Positions 50,528 to 58,348 of a stretch of 64,000 nucleotides of DNA are shown piece after piece. The stretch comes from Haloarchaeobius amylolyticus (GTDB lineage: Archaea > Halobacteriota > Halobacteria > Halobacteriales > Natrialbaceae): assembly GCF_026616195.1 (NCBI RefSeq), contig NZ_JANHDH010000002.1, positions 744,001 to 808,000 of the forward strand, given 5' to 3'. Every line of letters starts with the position of its first letter. Position 1 is the first letter of the stretch. The notes beneath the pieces are model-generated. The model did no database searches. It was not told where the DNA came from and saw only the letters and a list, made by a program, of their open reading frames with translations. A program made the translations under genes and the position numbers.

Positions 50528-52402
50528 TTACTCGTCCTTCTCGTCCACGTCCTCGAAGTCGGCGTCGACGAACTCCTCGTCGTCGTCGCCGGGCGCGGCG
50601 CCGCCCATGTCGCCGGCACCGCCCATACCGCCGCCCATGCCACCGCCCTGTGCGGCGGCCTGCTGGTCGTACATCTGCTTGCCGATCTCCTGCAGCTCGG
50701 AGGAGAGGGCCTCGGTGGCCGCCTCGATGTCCTCCTTCGTCGCGTCGGAGTCGTCGATGACCTCCTCGACGTTCGCCATCTCGGTCTCGATGGCCTCGCG
50801 CAGGTCGTCGTCGACGTTCTCCTCGTTCTCGTCGAGGATGGTCTCGGCGCGCTGGAGGGTCGCCTCGGCGGAGTTCTTCGCCTCGATGCGCTCGCGGCGC
50901 TGGCGGTCCTCCTCGGCGTGCTCTTCGGCCTCCTGTTGCATCCGCTTGACCTCCTCGTCGGAGAGGCCGGCACCACCCTCGATGGTGATGTCCTCGCGGT
51001 TGCCCGAGCCCTTGTCCTCGGCGGAGACGTTCACGATGCCGTTCTCGTCGATGCTGAAGGTGACCTCGATCTGCGGGGTGCCGGCGGGTGCCGGCGGGAT
51101 GCCGGTGAGGTGGAACTCGCCGAGCAGTTCGTTGTCGGCGGCCATCTCGCGCTCACCCTGGAAGACGCGGACCTGGACGGAGGTCTGGTTGTCCGCGGCC
51201 GTGGTGAAGATCTTCGACTCCTCGGTCGGGATGGTCGTGTTCTTCTCGATGAGGCGCTCGAAGAGGCCACCCTTGACCTCGATACCGAGCGAGAGCGGCG
51301 TCACGTCGAGCAGGACGATGTCGTCGACCTCGCCGCCGAGCACGCCACCCTGGATGGCCGCGCCCAGCGCGACGGCCTCGTCGGGGTTGACGTTCTTCTT
51401 CGGCTCGCTGCCGAGCATCTCCTCGACCTTGTCCAGCACCTGGGGCATGCGGGTCGAGCCACCGACCAGCAGCACCTCGTCGATGTCGTCCATCTCGTAG
51501 TCGGCGTCCTCGAGGGCCTGCTCGGTCGGGGCGACCGTGCGGTCGATGAGGTCCTGGGTCAGGTTCTCGAACTTCGCACGGGTCAGGCTCTTCTCGAGGT
51601 GGATGGGGCCGTCGTCGGTCGCCGTGATGAACGGGAGGTTGATCTCGGTCTCCTTGCGCGAGGAGAGCTCGATCTTGGCCTCCTCGGCGGCGTCCTTCAG
51701 GCGCTGGAGCGCCTGCCGGTCGTCGCGGAGGTCGATGCCGTGTTCGTCCTCGAACTCCTCGGCGAGCCAGTCGATGATGGCCTCGTCCCAGTCGTCGCCA
51801 CCGAGGTCGTTGTCACCGTTCGTGGCGACGACCTCGTAGACGCCGCCGCCCAGGTCGAGGATGGAGACGTCGAAGGTACCCCCACCGAGGTCGTAGACGA
51901 GAATGGTCTGGTCGGAGTCGTCGTCGAGGCCGTACGCCATCGCGGCGGCCGTCGGCTCGTTGATGATGCGTTCGACCTCGAAGCCGGCGATCTCCCCGGC
52001 GTCCTTGGTCGCCTGTCGCTGTCGGTCGCTGAAGTAGGCGGGCACCGTGATGACCGCTTTCTCGACGTCCTCACCGAGGTACTCCTCGGCGTCCCGCTTG
52101 ATCTTCTGGAGGATCATCGCCGAGATCTGCTCCGGCGTGTACTCCTCGTCGTCGATATCGACCGTGTAGTCGTCGCCCATGTGGCGCTTGATGGACGCGA
52201 TGGTGCGCTCGGGGTTCTGGATGGCCTGGTTCTTGGCCGGCTTGCCCACGAGGCGCTCACCGTCTTCGGTAAACGCGACGACGGAGGGGGTCGTCCGGTT
52301 ACCTTCACTGTTCACGATTATCTCGGGGTCGCCACCTTCCATGACGGCGAAGGCGGAGTTAGTGGTCCCGAGGTCGATACCGAGAATCTTGTTGCTCGCC
52401 AT
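50528..52402 (-). CDS. dnaK: Chaperone DnaK (Hsp70)
   Basis: A 624-residue Hsp70. The ATPase domain begins [19 protein letters not shown] and has [39 protein letters not shown] and [19 protein letters not shown]. The substrate-binding domain contains [14 protein letters not shown] and [20 protein letters not shown]. The C-terminus is helical with a Gly/Met-rich tail ([17 protein letters not shown]) and ends in acidic residues. Haloarchaea acquired DnaK from bacteria in the remote past. Its own promoter (TTTTAAACC, about 52430-52438) lies 32 nt before the ATG. Confidence 0.97.
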   Translation of the reverse strand: MASNKILGIDLGTTNSAFAVMEGGDPEIIVNSEGNRTTPSVVAFTEDGERLVGKPAKNQAIQNPERTIASIKRHMGDDYTVDIDDEEYTPEQISAMILQKIKRDAEEYLGEDVEKAVITVPAYFSDRQRQATKDAGEIAGFEVERIINEPTAAAMAYGLDDDSDQTILVYDLGGGTFDVSILDLGGGVYEVVATNGDNDLGGDDWDEAIIDWLAEEFEDEHGIDLRDDRQALQRLKDAAEEAKIELSSRKETEINLPFITATDDGPIHLEKSLTRAKFENLTQDLIDRTVAPTEQALEDADYEMDDIDEVLLVGGSTRMPQVLDKVEEMLGSEPKKNVNPDEAVALGAAIQGGVLGGEVDDIVLLDVTPLSLGIEVKGGLFERLIEKNTTIPTEESKIFTTAADNQTSVQVRVFQGEREMAADNELLGEFHLTGIPPAPAGTPQIEVTFSIDENGIVNVSAEDKGSGNREDITIEGGAGLSDEEVKRMQQEAEEHAEEDRQRRERIEAKNSAEATLQRAETILDENEENVDDDLREAIETEMANVEEVIDDSDATKEDIEAATEALSSELQEIGKQMYDQQAAAQGGGMGGGMGGAGDMGGAAPGDDDEEFVDADFEDVDEKDE

Positions 52403-52429
52403 GTTACGGGGTTATACCTCCCTCGTCGG

Positions 52430-52438
52430 TTTAAAACT
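52430..52438 (-). promoter_or_regulatory. TATA box of dnaK
   Basis: On the minus strand GTTTTAAAC is centred about 32 nt before the dnaK ATG, giving a leader of only a few nucleotides. It shows dnaK can be transcribed independently of grpE. Confidence 0.5.
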
Positions 52439-52519
52439 TGCTTTACTTAACTATCCGACGAATTAAACCTGTCAGGCGGCCGTACAACGCCCCAGAGAGC
52501 TATTTTTCGCGTTACTGCG

Positions 52520-52573
52520 GGTTAGCTTTACTCCAGATAGGCGATAGCTTCACTCCTGTTCGCCGATAGCTTC
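52520..52573 (-). repeat. Imperfect 22-bp tandem repeats across the grpE stop codon
   Basis: Read on the minus strand, GAAGCTATCGGCGAACAGGAGT (22 nt, given here as GAAGCTATCGGC then GAACAGGAGT) at 52573-52552 is followed by GAAGCTATCGCC plus TATCTGGAGT at 52551-52530 and a partial AAAGCTAACC at 52529-52520. The TGA stop of grpE lies across the junction of copies 1 and 2. Confidence 0.5.
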
Positions 52574-53530
52574 CCCGACCTCCTCGTCCGACGACGCCAC
52601 GCTTTCGGGGGATTCGTCGTCGGGCGCGCCGCCGTCAGATGCGGCAGCGTCGGTGCCGTCGTCCTCGACCTCGCCGCCGAGAGGGACGGCCTCGTCGCCG
52701 TCGTAGTCCGACCCGTTGCTCACGGTGACCTGGGCGGTCTGGATGACCTTGCCACCCATCTCGTACCCCGGTCGGTAGACGTCGACGATGGCGCCGTCGG
52801 GCTTGTCGCTGTCCACGCGGACCATGACCTCGTGGCGCTGGGGGTCGACCTCGCCGCCGGGCTCGGGCGAGACCTTCTCGACGTTCTCGTCCTCGAGGAC
52901 GCGGTCGAACTCGCGGAGGGTCGCCTCGATGCCGTCGCGGATGTCTGCGCTCTCGTCCTGTTCGAGTGCCCGGACGAGGTTGTCGCGGACGGGGACGATG
53001 CGCTCGACGAGGTCCTCCGTGGCGCGCTCCTGGATCTGCTCTTGCTTCTTCTTCGAGCGCTCCTTGTAGTTCTTGAAGTCGGCCTGTTTGCGGACGAGGC
53101 GCTGCTTGAAGTCCTCGCGCTCCTCCCGGAGGTCGTCTGCCTCGGACTCGAGTTCCTCGACGCGGGCGCGCAGCGTCTCGGTCTCGTCCTTCAGCTCGAA
53201 GGCGCGGTCGACGAGGCGCTCGACCTCGGCGCCGAGTTCCTCGTCGAGGGCGGTGACGCGGTCGACGAGGTCGTCGCCGACGGGGGTCGCCTCGGCCGAT
53301 TCGGCGTCGGTCCACTCGAACTCCACGTCGTCCTCTCCCGACGCGTCGGCCGTCTCCTCGGCTCTCGCGTCTTCGCTCGTCCCTTTGTCGGTACCTGTCT
53401 CCGGCTCCGCGGCCGAAGCGTCCGCGTCGGGAGCGTCCTGCTCTGGGGCATCGCCGGCGGGCTCCTCCGCTGCCGGAGCGTCGTCGACCGCCTCGTCGGT
53501 CGGCGTCTCCGTGTCCTCGTCTTCGTTCAT
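52550..53530 (-). CDS. grpE: Nucleotide exchange factor GrpE with long acidic N-terminus
   Basis: A 326-residue GrpE. The conserved part is about 115-275: a long coiled coil (DEELGAEVERLVDRAFELKD, RKQADFKNYKERSKKKQEQI), ERIVPVRDNLVRALEQDESA, and the beta-wing ending HEVMVRVDSDKPDGAIVDVY and PGYEMGGKVIQTAQVTVSNG. About 110 residues at the N-terminus and 45 at the C-terminus are almost purely Asp, Glu, Ala, Thr and Pro. GrpE of bacteria has about 200 residues, so the acidic ends make up the excess. It releases ADP from DnaK. First gene of the cluster. Confidence 0.93.
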   Translation of the reverse strand: MNEDEDTETPTDEAVDDAPAAEEPAGDAPEQDAPDADASAAEPETGTDKGTSEDARAEETADASGEDDVEFEWTDAESAEATPVGDDLVDRVTALDEELGAEVERLVDRAFELKDETETLRARVEELESEADDLREEREDFKQRLVRKQADFKNYKERSKKKQEQIQERATEDLVERIVPVRDNLVRALEQDESADIRDGIEATLREFDRVLEDENVEKVSPEPGGEVDPQRHEVMVRVDSDKPDGAIVDVYRPGYEMGGKVIQTAQVTVSNGSDYDGDEAVPLGGEVEDDGTDAAASDGGAPDDESPESVASSDEEVGEAIGEQE

Positions 53531-53630
53531 GTGCGGAACAAAACCCGCCAGACACCAAAAGGGTTCAGGTACGGCGTCGCGGCGACCCCGGCCCGCCGTC
53601 CCATCGTCCCGGGACCGACCTCCCGCACCG

Positions 53631-53639
53631 CTTTTATCG
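53631..53639 (+). promoter_or_regulatory. TATA box of the XPB-like helicase
   Basis: CTTTTATCG is centred about 27 nt before the ATG at 53662, at leaderless spacing. It supports that start. Confidence 0.5.
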
Positions 53640-53661
53640 CCCGGCCGGTAACTCCCGGCAG

Positions 53662-55017
53662 ATGCCGACCACGCTCCGGTACGAGGACGGGACGGTCCGG
53701 GTCGAGAGCGACCGCTCCCTCCCGGGCGTGGATCTCGACGCGCGAAGCGGGACCGGCCGGGTCCCGGCCGTCGAGTACGCCTCCCTCAGGCGTCGCCTCG
53801 ACCAGCAGGGCGTCGCGTACCGCGACGAGGTCCTGCAGCTCCCGCAGGTCGGCGACCTCGAGTCGGCCTACGAACTCCGTGACTACCAGCGAGACGCCCT
53901 CGACGCGTGGAACCGGGAGGACCCCGAGACCGGGCTCTCCCGGCGTGGCTGCCTCGAACTGCCGACCGGGAGCGGGAAGACCGTCATCGCCATCGCGGCC
54001 ATCGAGCAGTGTGCGACGCCGACGCTGGTCGTGGTGCCGACGCTCGACCTGGTCGACCAGTGGCGGCGCGAACTCGCGGCCGAGTTCGGCGAGCCGATCG
54101 GGCAACTCGGGGGTGGCGAGCAGCGGGTCGAACCACTCACCGTCTCCACCTACGACTCGGCGTACCTCCGGGCCGACGACATCGGCGACCGGTTCGAACT
54201 GGTCGTCTTCGACGAGGTCCACCACCTCGGCGGCGAGGGCTACCGGGACATCGGGCGGCTCCTCGCGGCACCCTACCGCCTGGGCCTCACGGCGACGTTC
54301 GAACGTCCAGACGGCGCCCACGAGACCATCGGGGACCTCGTCGGCCCGCTGGTCCATCAGCTCTCGGTCGACGACCTCGCCGGCGACCACCTCGCCGACT
54401 ACGACGTGAAGCGACTCCGGGTCGAGCTCACGCCCGACGAACGCGAGCGCTACGAGGAGAAACAGGGCGTCTTCACCGACTACCTCGCCCGGAGCAACAT
54501 CCAGCTCCGCAGCGGGAGCGACTACCAGGAACTCGTCAAGCGCTCCGGGACCGACCCCGAGGCCCGCGAAGCCCTGCTGGCGAAGCAGGCGGCCAAGCGC
54601 ATCATGATGGGCAGCGAGGCGAAACTCGACGCGCTCGCCGACGTGCTCGACAGGCACCGCGACGACCGAATCATCCTCTTCACCGCCCACAACGACCTCG
54701 CCTACGACATCTCCGAGCGCTTCCTCGTCCCGGTCATCACGCACCACACCGGCACGACGGAGCGCCGGGACATCCTCGACCGGTTCCGCGACGGTCGCTA
54801 CTCGCGGGTCGTCACGTCGAACGTCCTCGACGAGGGGGTGGACGTGCCCGACGCGAACGTCGCCGTCATCCTCTCGGGCACGGGGAGCGAGCGCGAGTTC
54901 ACGCAACGACTGGGTCGTATCCTGCGCCCGAAGGAGGGCGGTGGGCGGGCGCTCCTCTACGAGATCATCAGCGAGGAGACGGCCGAGACGCGGGTCGCCG
55001 ACCGGCGTCGCGGCTAG
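53662..55017 (+). CDS. XPB/Rad25-like superfamily 2 DNA helicase
   Basis: A 451-residue helicase. An N-terminal damage-recognition-like domain (LRYEDGTVRVESDRSLPGVD, VAYRDEVLQLPQVGDL) precedes ELRDYQRDALDAWNRED (Q-motif-like). Walker A is LELPTGSGKTVIAI, DEAH-type Walker B is VVFDEVHHLGGEGY, motif III is LGLTATFERPDG, and the C-terminal lobe has FTAHNDLAYDIS, VVTSNVLDEGVDVPDANVAV and FTQRLGRILRPKEGGGRALL. It resembles archaeal XPB proteins that act in DNA repair with a Bax1 nuclease. A Bax1-like DUF790 gene lies 519 nt downstream on the same strand. Confidence 0.9.
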   Translation: MPTTLRYEDGTVRVESDRSLPGVDLDARSGTGRVPAVEYASLRRRLDQQGVAYRDEVLQLPQVGDLESAYELRDYQRDALDAWNREDPETGLSRRGCLELPTGSGKTVIAIAAIEQCATPTLVVVPTLDLVDQWRRELAAEFGEPIGQLGGGEQRVEPLTVSTYDSAYLRADDIGDRFELVVFDEVHHLGGEGYRDIGRLLAAPYRLGLTATFERPDGAHETIGDLVGPLVHQLSVDDLAGDHLADYDVKRLRVELTPDERERYEEKQGVFTDYLARSNIQLRSGSDYQELVKRSGTDPEAREALLAKQAAKRIMMGSEAKLDALADVLDRHRDDRIILFTAHNDLAYDISERFLVPVITHHTGTTERRDILDRFRDGRYSRVVTSNVLDEGVDVPDANVAVILSGTGSEREFTQRLGRILRPKEGGGRALLYEIISEETAETRVADRRRG

Positions 55018-55032
55018 CCGCGGGAAGGTCGG

Positions 55033-55443
55033 TCAGGAGTCCTCCCAGTCGAGCGAGAGGTCGCCGGCCGCCGGGAACTCGAAGGTGTAGGTCTTCTCGC
55101 CGCCCGATTCCAGAGCCACCGATTGCCGGCGCTCCTGGCTCCGGTCACCCTTCGACCACGTGAGGACGAAGACGGCCTCCGCAGCCGTGGCACCGGTGTT
55201 CGTGACGACCACGTCGACGACGAACCCCTCCGTTCCGGTCGGGAGCTCGAAGACCGCCTGGAGGTTCGACGCGCCCCCCTCGTCCCCATCAGGCATGGCC
55301 TGGCCGCCCGAAGACCCATCGTAGCCCCCTTCGCCCGGCGGGGTGTGCCGGGCCCCCGGCTGGTCGCCCGGGAGCCGCCCGGCACAGCCGGCGAGGCCCG
55401 CGAGGGTACTGGCGAGAGCCGCGCAGAAGACACGACGCTGCAT
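55033..55443 (-). CDS. Small exported lipoprotein, on the opposite strand between helicase and DUF790 genes
   Basis: A 136-residue lipoprotein. The signal MQRRVFCAALASTLAGLAGC has a twin-arginine motif and a lipobox Cys at residue 20. A Gly/Pro-rich linker precedes a beta-sandwich-like domain (FVVDVVVTNTGATAAEAVFV, RQSVALESGGEKTYTFEFPA) typical of CARDB/FxLYD-like extracellular modules. The function is unknown. It is convergent with the helicase (16 nt) and divergent from DUF790, so it interrupts an otherwise co-directional helicase/nuclease pair. Confidence 0.75.
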   Translation of the reverse strand: MQRRVFCAALASTLAGLAGCAGRLPGDQPGARHTPPGEGGYDGSSGGQAMPDGDEGGASNLQAVFELPTGTEGFVVDVVVTNTGATAAEAVFVLTWSKGDRSQERRQSVALESGGEKTYTFEFPAAGDLSLDWEDS

Positions 55444-55536
55444 CGCCACCTGCTTCGCGGTGGGGGGACGAAACCCTTGTGACTCGCGCCGGGTGCGAGT
55501 GACAGGTTTTTGCGGGCCGCGCTCCGACGTGGAGCC

Positions 55537-57123
55537 ATGCTGACCAAGGACCTGCTCCGGGTCTCGCGCGCCGGCGGTGGCTACCAGCCACGGTTCGTCG
55601 ACGAGTCGGCCGAGGCCGTCGCGGCGCGCGTCCTCGGGGTCTTCCAGGGGCACGTCGGCGAGTCGGCCGAGGCCGTCGCGGCGCGCGTCCTCGGGGTCTT
55701 CCAGGGGCACGTCGGCGAGTCCTACGGCGAGCTGCAGGACGCGCTGACGGCACTGGAGGGCGAGGAGGCGGACTTCAAGCTCGTCCGGGGGTTCGCGAAA
55801 CTGGTCGAACGCGAGGCGACGGTCGAGACCAGCGCTCCACTCCCCCCGGAGCGCGCCCGGAAAGCCGCCTTCTCGGCGGCCGAGGCGGTCGGGGTGGTCA
55901 CCGCCGACGAGCGTGAGAAGGCGATGGCGCAGGCCGCCGAGTCGCTCGGGTCGGACCCCGAGTCGGTGGCGACCTCGCTGTACGCCGACCTCCCCGACGA
56001 GCAGGTCGTGACCACGGTCGACGCGCCGTGGACGCCTGCAGAGCTCGTGACGCAGTACAACCTCTCGCTGGCCCAGACCGCGCTCTTCGATGCGACCGTG
56101 GTCCGGGTCCGGTCCGGCGACCCGAAGGCACTCGTCTCCGCGGTGAAGCGCCTCCGGCTCATGTACGAGATCGAGCAGACGCCCGACGGTCGCGAGGTCG
56201 TCGTGACCGGGCCGGACAGCCTGTTCCGGAACTCGCGGCGCTACGGGACCCGGTTCGCGCGGCTGCTGCGGACGGTCGCGAAGACCGACGACTGGCGGCT
56301 CTCGGCGACCATCGACGACCGCGGGACCGAGCGCCAGCTGGTGCTCTCGGACGACGACCCGGTCCGCGTGCCGGGCACCGACCCCGTCACCGACGTCGGG
56401 TTCGACAGCGACGTGGAAGCCGACTTCGCGGCCCGGTTCACGTCGCTCGACCTCGACTGGAACCTCGTCCGGGAGCCGGAGCCGCTGGCGACGGGAACCC
56501 GGGTGATGATCCCCGACTTCGCGTTCGACTGGGCACCGGCCGGGCGGGGCGACGACGCCAGCGACTTCCGGGTCTACTTCGAGGTGATGGGCTTCTGGAC
56601 GCCCGAGTACGTCGAGAAGAAGCTCTCCCAGCTCGCAGACCTCGAGGACGTGGAGATGCTGGTCGCGGTCGACGAGTCGCTCGGTGTCGGCGAGGCCATC
56701 GAGTCGCTCGACCACCGTGCCATCCCGTACTCCGGCGGGCGAATCCGGGTGAAGGACGTGCGCGATGCCCTCCGACGGTACGAGGAGGACCTCGTCGCCG
56801 CCAGTGCGGCGGCCCTCCCCGACGAACTCGACCCGGACGCGGACGTGGTGACGCTGGCGTCGCTGGCGGCGCGCCACGGCGTCAGCGAGGAGGTGGTCGA
56901 GGGCAAGTCGTTCCCGGCGCACGAGCGCGTCGGGCGGACGCTCGTCAGGCCGACGGTGCTGGACGAGGTGGCGACGGAACTCGCGGCCGGGCTGTCGCTG
57001 GCCGAGGCGGAAGCGGTGCTCGGTGAGTACGACATCGACGAGACGAGCGCGGTGCTCTCGCGACTCGGCTATCGCGTCGAGTGGGAGGGGCTGAGTGGTG
57101 GCACCCTCCGCACGACGGACTGA
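55537..57123 (+). CDS. DUF790/Bax1-like protein with 57-bp in-frame tandem duplication
   Basis: A 528-residue protein of the DUF790 family, to which Bax1, the nuclease partner of archaeal XPB, belongs. Landmarks: MLTKDLLRVSRAGGGYQPRF at the start, QYNLSLAQTALFDATVVRVR, GPDSLFRNSRRYGTRFARLL, and the nuclease-like region IPDFAFDWAP plus VYFEVMGFWTPEYVEKKLSQ. Residues 23-41 and 42-60 are identical (ESAEAVAARVLGVFQGHVG twice), encoded by identical 57-nt stretches at 55603-55659 and 55660-55716. The frame is kept, so the protein is probably still made with 19 extra residues. It follows the helicase at 53662 with an antisense lipoprotein gene between. Confidence 0.87.
   Translation: MLTKDLLRVSRAGGGYQPRFVDESAEAVAARVLGVFQGHVGESAEAVAARVLGVFQGHVGESYGELQDALTALEGEEADFKLVRGFAKLVEREATVETSAPLPPERARKAAFSAAEAVGVVTADEREKAMAQAAESLGSDPESVATSLYADLPDEQVVTTVDAPWTPAELVTQYNLSLAQTALFDATVVRVRSGDPKALVSAVKRLRLMYEIEQTPDGREVVVTGPDSLFRNSRRYGTRFARLLRTVAKTDDWRLSATIDDRGTERQLVLSDDDPVRVPGTDPVTDVGFDSDVEADFAARFTSLDLDWNLVREPEPLATGTRVMIPDFAFDWAPAGRGDDASDFRVYFEVMGFWTPEYVEKKLSQLADLEDVEMLVAVDESLGVGEAIESLDHRAIPYSGGRIRVKDVRDALRRYEEDLVAASAAALPDELDPDADVVTLASLAARHGVSEEVVEGKSFPAHERVGRTLVRPTVLDEVATELAAGLSLAEAEAVLGEYDIDETSAVLSRLGYRVEWEGLSGGTLRTTD
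55603..55716 (+). repeat. Two identical 57-bp tandem repeats inside DUF790 gene
   Basis: Copies 55603-55659 and 55660-55716 are identical at all 57 positions and start GAGTCGGCC. The next five bases (GAGTC) start a third unit before diverging. Complete identity points to a recent event (or an assembly effect). Confidence 0.9.
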
Positions 57124-57168
57124 AAGGCAGGTGGCTGGTCAGGGCGAACAGACGGCACTGGCGAGATG

Positions 57169-57211
57169 GCCCCGTGGCGGTGTGCCGTGCGACCGCAGGC
57201 CGCCACGGGGT
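57169..57211. terminator. Perfect 11-bp hairpin between convergent genes
   Basis: CCCCGTGGCGG (57170-57180) pairs exactly with CCGCCACGGGG (57200-57210), loop 19 nt, with an extra G-U possible. A second small hairpin, CGGGCA-TTGC-TGCCCG, lies at 57228-57243. Neither is followed by a T-run. They occupy the 154-bp gap between convergent DUF790 and CBS genes. Confidence 0.45.
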
Positions 57212-57277
57212 GGTGGTCAGGTCACGACGGGCATTGCTGCCCGGTCACGTTTGAACCCTGGTACGGCGACGACGCGC

Positions 57278-57703
57278 CTAGTAGGGCGGCGACTCGCTCT
57301 TGATGACCTCGGAGAGGTCGTTCATCTCCTGGTCGATGAGCACGACGAGGTCGTCGAGCGTGACGAACCCGGCGATCTTCCCGTTCTCGGTGACGGGCAT
57401 CCGGCGGACGCTGTGCTCTTTCATCTTCGCACAGAGTTCACGGACGCCGGTGTTGGCGTCGACGCTGACGATGTTCTTCTCCATCACGTCGTTCGCGGTC
57501 GTGGTCTTCGGGTCCTTGCCGTCGGCGACGACCTTCACGGCGATGTCGCGGTCTGTTACGATGCCGATGGGTTCCTCGTTCTGGTGGATGACGACGGACC
57601 CGACCTGCTTGTTCTTCATCGTCTTCGCGAGGTCGCCGACGGGTGTGTCCGCGGTGGCTGTGACGACGGCGTCCTTCTGTCGAGCGATGTCTAACGTTGG
57701 CAT
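57278..57703 (-). CDS. CBS-domain pair protein
   Basis: A 141-residue stand-alone CBS pair. Repeat 1 (about 8-65) has VTATADTPVGDLAKTMKNKQ and VGSVVIHQNEEPIGIVTDRD; repeat 2 (about 75-130) has VMEKNIVSVDANTGVRELCA and VRRMPVTENGKIAGFVTLDD. Such pairs usually bind adenine nucleotides or SAM and act as regulators. Partner unknown. ATG 57703 (MPTLDIARQKDAVV) is chosen because the upstream in-frame extension crosses an AT-richer, non-coding gap. It is convergent with DUF790. Confidence 0.88.
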   Translation of the reverse strand: MPTLDIARQKDAVVTATADTPVGDLAKTMKNKQVGSVVIHQNEEPIGIVTDRDIAVKVVADGKDPKTTTANDVMEKNIVSVDANTGVRELCAKMKEHSVRRMPVTENGKIAGFVTLDDLVVLIDQEMNDLSEVIKSESPPY

Positions 57704-57838
57704 TGGTGTACTCCCCGACGCCGGTCGTCCGGCGTCTGCTCTCTCTAGGGCGGAGCCGATGATATGTGTTAGCAAGCAACAACGTATCGATGTCTCACGG
57801 GGCTGGTGTTCGTCCACGAACCGACAGCGACCCGAGGG

Positions 57839-58348
57839 TCACACGTCGCGCTGGCGTCCCTTCGGGACCACCGACCGCAGTTCCCCGTACAGGAACAGCC
57901 CGACGCCGAGCGGTTCGCGCTCGCCGGCGAGTTCGTGGGCCGCGATGACGTAGCCCCAGTCGCCGTCGTAGTCGAGCTCCTGGTCCTCGCCGTTCGCGAA
58001 CCGGCGGGCTTCCGCCGGGGAGAGGTCGATGACGTTCTTCGTGGCAAGTTTGCCGAAGCGCTGGACCGCGTCGGTCGTCGGTTTCCAGTGCTCCTGACGG
58101 GTGCGCAGGAACGTCATGCCGACGCCCTCGACCGCGATGTGGTCCGGCACGTCGCCGGCGAACGCCCAGATCTTGCCCTTGCCCTTCTCGTAGAACGTGT
58201 GGTCCGCGAAGGTCTCCGGCGGGATACCGAACCGTTCCTCCCACCAGCCGACGACCGCCTCGCGGGTGGCGCGTCCCTCGACCTCGCGCTCGTCTTCGGT
58301 CGCGGGCAGTCGGTCGAACCGGTGGCCCTGGTTCGTCTGTTCGCTCAT
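57839..58348 (-). CDS. PUA-like partner of the NSUN-type RNA methylase
   Basis: A 169-residue protein (ATG 58348) coupled to the methylase by a 4-nt ATGA overlap. It begins with the conserved-looking TREAVVGWWEERFGIPPETF, followed by TFYEKGKGKIWAFAGDVPDH and VGMTFLRTRQEHWKPTTDAV, ending in GVGLFLYGELRSVVPKGRQR. The pattern resembles the C-terminal PUA-like RNA-binding part of NOL1/NOP2/Sun methylases made as a separate protein. It probably guides the methylase to its RNA. No catalytic motif. Confidence 0.72.
   Translation of the reverse strand: MSEQTNQGHRFDRLPATEDEREVEGRATREAVVGWWEERFGIPPETFADHTFYEKGKGKIWAFAGDVPDHIAVEGVGMTFLRTRQEHWKPTTDAVQRFGKLATKNVIDLSPAEARRFANGEDQELDYDGDWGYVIAAHELAGEREPLGVGLFLYGELRSVVPKGRQRDV

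Noticed and set aside
52832-54409. 525-codon open frame on the plus strand across grpE and the helicase
   Set aside because: Antisense to grpE, then out of frame in the helicase gene; the second half is Arg/Ser/Pro-rich.
55033-56922. 629-codon open frame on the minus strand
   Set aside because: Only the last 137 codons (lipoprotein, start 55443) are real; the rest is antisense to the DUF790 gene.
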